Source of the DNA: JAWXUK01 sp044432725
GTDB taxonomy: Bacteria > Bacillota > Clostridia > Oscillospirales > Oscillospiraceae
Reading direction: 5' to 3'
DNA length: 33,539 nt
NCBI GenBank assembly: GCA_044432725.1
Contig: JAWXUL010000027.1
Location: 1-33,539, forward strand
The notes beneath the pieces are model-generated. The model ran no database searches. It was not told the origin of the DNA and saw nothing but the letters and a program-made list of their open reading frames with translations. The position numbers and the translations under genes are program-made. Positions 32,194 through 33,539 of the stretch are shown here, piece by piece; position 1 is the first letter of the stretch, and every line of letters begins with the position of its first letter.

Positions 32194-33539
32194 GTGCGTC
32201 CGTAATGGGCATTATTATAAATCTGCTAGTAGCGTAGCAGTAGGCAAGACCTGATTGCCTATCATCAACCGATTGACTTGTGAGGGAAACCAAATATCAA
32301 GGAACATAGCACGTCGGTGAATCCGTAAGTTAGCTAGTTATCAAGCTACGACTGAATGTGAAAGATGAAAATAGAAGAAATTCTTGAGATAGTTATGAGG
32401 ATAAAATCTAAACTGATTGAACGATAGCCTAAATGGTCTATCGCTGGGACTATGGGGTAAGGTAGCTATAAATCCCCATACTGTGATACCTTTTTTTCAC
32501 TGTTCGAGATGAAAAGGCAAGGGAAATATCACAGCATATTTGCAATAAGCATAAAAGGGTGAAAGTCGTATCCGACAAACTATCAAGCTAAATATAAATA
32601 AAAGTTATAATAATGCTAAACGGAGATTACCTAAGTCAAAATGCCTGAAATATGGCTATGAAATGTAGATTTCTGAATATTTGATAGGGTAACGGAGTTC
32701 TCGTAGTAGTCCGAGCAAGGGAAAGCCTTGTACATGGCGAAGGGGAACAGTTTATAACATTAGCATAAAAATAAAGGAAGGTGTGTGATACACTATGAGA
32801 AATCCTCAAAATATGTTAATCAATCTAGCGAAGCATAGCAAAAAGAAAGATTACAAATACGAAAGACTTTATCGGCTGTTGTACAACGAGGAGTTATTTC
32901 TACTAGCTTACCAAAATATCTATGCAAAAACAGGAAATATGACAGCAGGTGTAGACGGAAAAACCATTGACGGCATGAGTATCGAGAGAATCAATCAGTT
33001 AATCGAAAGCCTAAAAGATGAAAGTTATCAGCCTAATCCTTCCAGAAGAACCTATATTCCAAAGAAAAATGGAGGAAAAAGACCACTGGGTATCCCAACA
33101 TTTGAGGATAAATTAGTGCAACAGGTGTTGAAAATGATACTTGAGTCTATTTATGAGGGAAGTTTTCAAAAAAGTTCCCATGGTTTTAGACCGAATAGAA
33201 GTTGTCATACGGCACTTATCGACATTCAGACAACTTATACAGGTGTAAAGTGGTTTATTGAGGGTGATATAAAAGGATTCTTTGATAATATCGACCACAA
33301 TGTCATGATAAATATCTTAAAAGAGAGAATTGTAGATGACAGATTTTTAAGATTGATTCGTAAATTCCTAAATGCTGGATATGTGGAGGACTGGAAATTT
33401 CATAAAACCTATTCTGGAACTCCACAAGGTGGGGTAGTCAGTCCAATACTTGCAAATGTCTATTTAGACAAGCTAGACCAATATATGTTGGAGTATGTGG
33501 AATCTTTCAAAAAAGGTAGAGCAAGAAAAAGAACTACTG
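32194..33539 (+). mobile_element. LtrB-like group II intron in the helicase gene (5' part, runs off window)
   Basis: The intron starts GTGCGTCCG after exon base 32193. EBS1 GTTCGA (32502-32507) sits in the loop of a CCTTTT..AAAAGG hairpin and pairs with IBS1 TTGAAC (32188-32193) with one G-U. Just before the ORF, a block at about 32690-32755 (CGGAGTTCTCGTAGTAGTC, then ACATGGCGAAGGGG) closely resembles the same region of the lactococcal Ll.LtrB intron. This indicates a IIA, mitochondrial-like lineage, different from the two ORF-less introns. Bases 32194-32794 are structural RNA (domains I-III and the start of IV) with no other gene. The 3' end and domains V-VI lie outside the window. Confidence 0.92.
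32795..33539 (+). CDS. ltrA: Group II intron reverse transcriptase/maturase, LtrA-like (partial)
   Basis: The first 248 residues are present and the frame is open to the window end. Motifs match LtrA-type intron-encoded proteins: IPKKNGGKRPLGIPTFEDKL (RT0/1), SHGFRPNRSCHTAL (RT2), FIEGDIKGFFDNIDH (RT3, first catalytic Asp) and YSGTPQGGVVSPILAN (RT4). The YADD box, maturase domain X and any endonuclease domain lie beyond the edge. The protein binds its own intron RNA, aids splicing and carries out retrohoming by target-primed reverse transcription. AAGGAAGG lies 12 bases before the ATG. It is the only maturase gene visible here, but belongs to another lineage than the two ORF-less introns. Confidence 0.95.
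   Translation, partial: MRNPQNMLINLAKHSKKKDYKYERLYRLLYNEELFLLAYQNIYAKTGNMTAGVDGKTIDGMSIERINQLIESLKDESYQPNPSRRTYIPKKNGGKRPLGIPTFEDKLVQQVLKMILESIYEGSFQKSSHGFRPNRSCHTALIDIQTTYTGVKWFIEGDIKGFFDNIDHNVMINILKERIVDDRFLRLIRKFLNAGYVEDWKFHKTYSGTPQGGVVSPILANVYLDKLDQYMLEYVESFKKGRARKRTT

Overview
The window is an AT-rich stretch (by eye well under 45% G+C) with strong AGGAGG-type ribosome binding sites and normal use of TGA stops. It reads as the conjugation core of an integrative conjugative element (ICE) from a Bacillota (Firmicutes) host. Gene order and families resemble the Tn1549 / clostridial CTn type: VirD4 remnant, Maff2, VirB6-like, PrgI (VirB3-like), VirB4, NlpC/P60 hydrolase, DUF4315, DUF4366, toprim protein, TopB and a giant methylase/helicase. 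All genes lie on the + strand, mostly in translationally coupled runs. The host species cannot be named from the sequence.

Layout. 1-375: a strong intrinsic terminator, then only the C-terminal tail of a VirD4/TraG coupling protein. 378-1376: a C5-cytosine methyltransferase. 1506-9365: type IV secretion genes (maff2, virB6-like, prgI, virB4, cell-wall hydrolase). 9372-12382: two membrane/accessory proteins and a toprim protein with two peptide-repeat arrays. 12406-14687: small accessory genes, including a frame-disrupted gene, a phage-type methyltransferase-like protein, a Cys-rich mini-protein and an XRE regulator. 14687-19531: topoisomerase III, four short acidic/coiled-coil proteins, a PAPS-reductase-like PP-loop protein and a radical SAM protein. 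19551-32193: a 1384-residue repeat protein and a >2800-residue ArdC-like/methylase/SF2-helicase protein. 32194-end: the 5' part of a group II intron with its LtrA-like reverse transcriptase.

Three group II introns interrupt three core transfer genes, all in codon phase 1. Introns in maff2 (1621-2622) and virB4 (5590-6345) carry no protein ORF. Their boundaries can be set to the base because the joined exons restore Maff2 and VirB4 exactly. EBS1 in each pairs with its own exon, and a domain V and a branch-point A at -8 are visible. The third intron (from 32194) is of a different, LtrB-like lineage and cuts the helicase motif VI. Transfer should therefore depend on RNA splicing, and two of the introns must obtain a maturase in trans or self-splice.

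Other points of interest: a TnpV-family gene with its own ribosome binding site lies wholly inside the giant helicase gene in another frame. A perfectly phased A AAA AAC heptamer sits at the break in the 12406-12980 gene. Two genes have near-cognate (ATA, ATC) codons where the start is expected. Terminator-like or long perfect hairpins lie inside three accessory genes.
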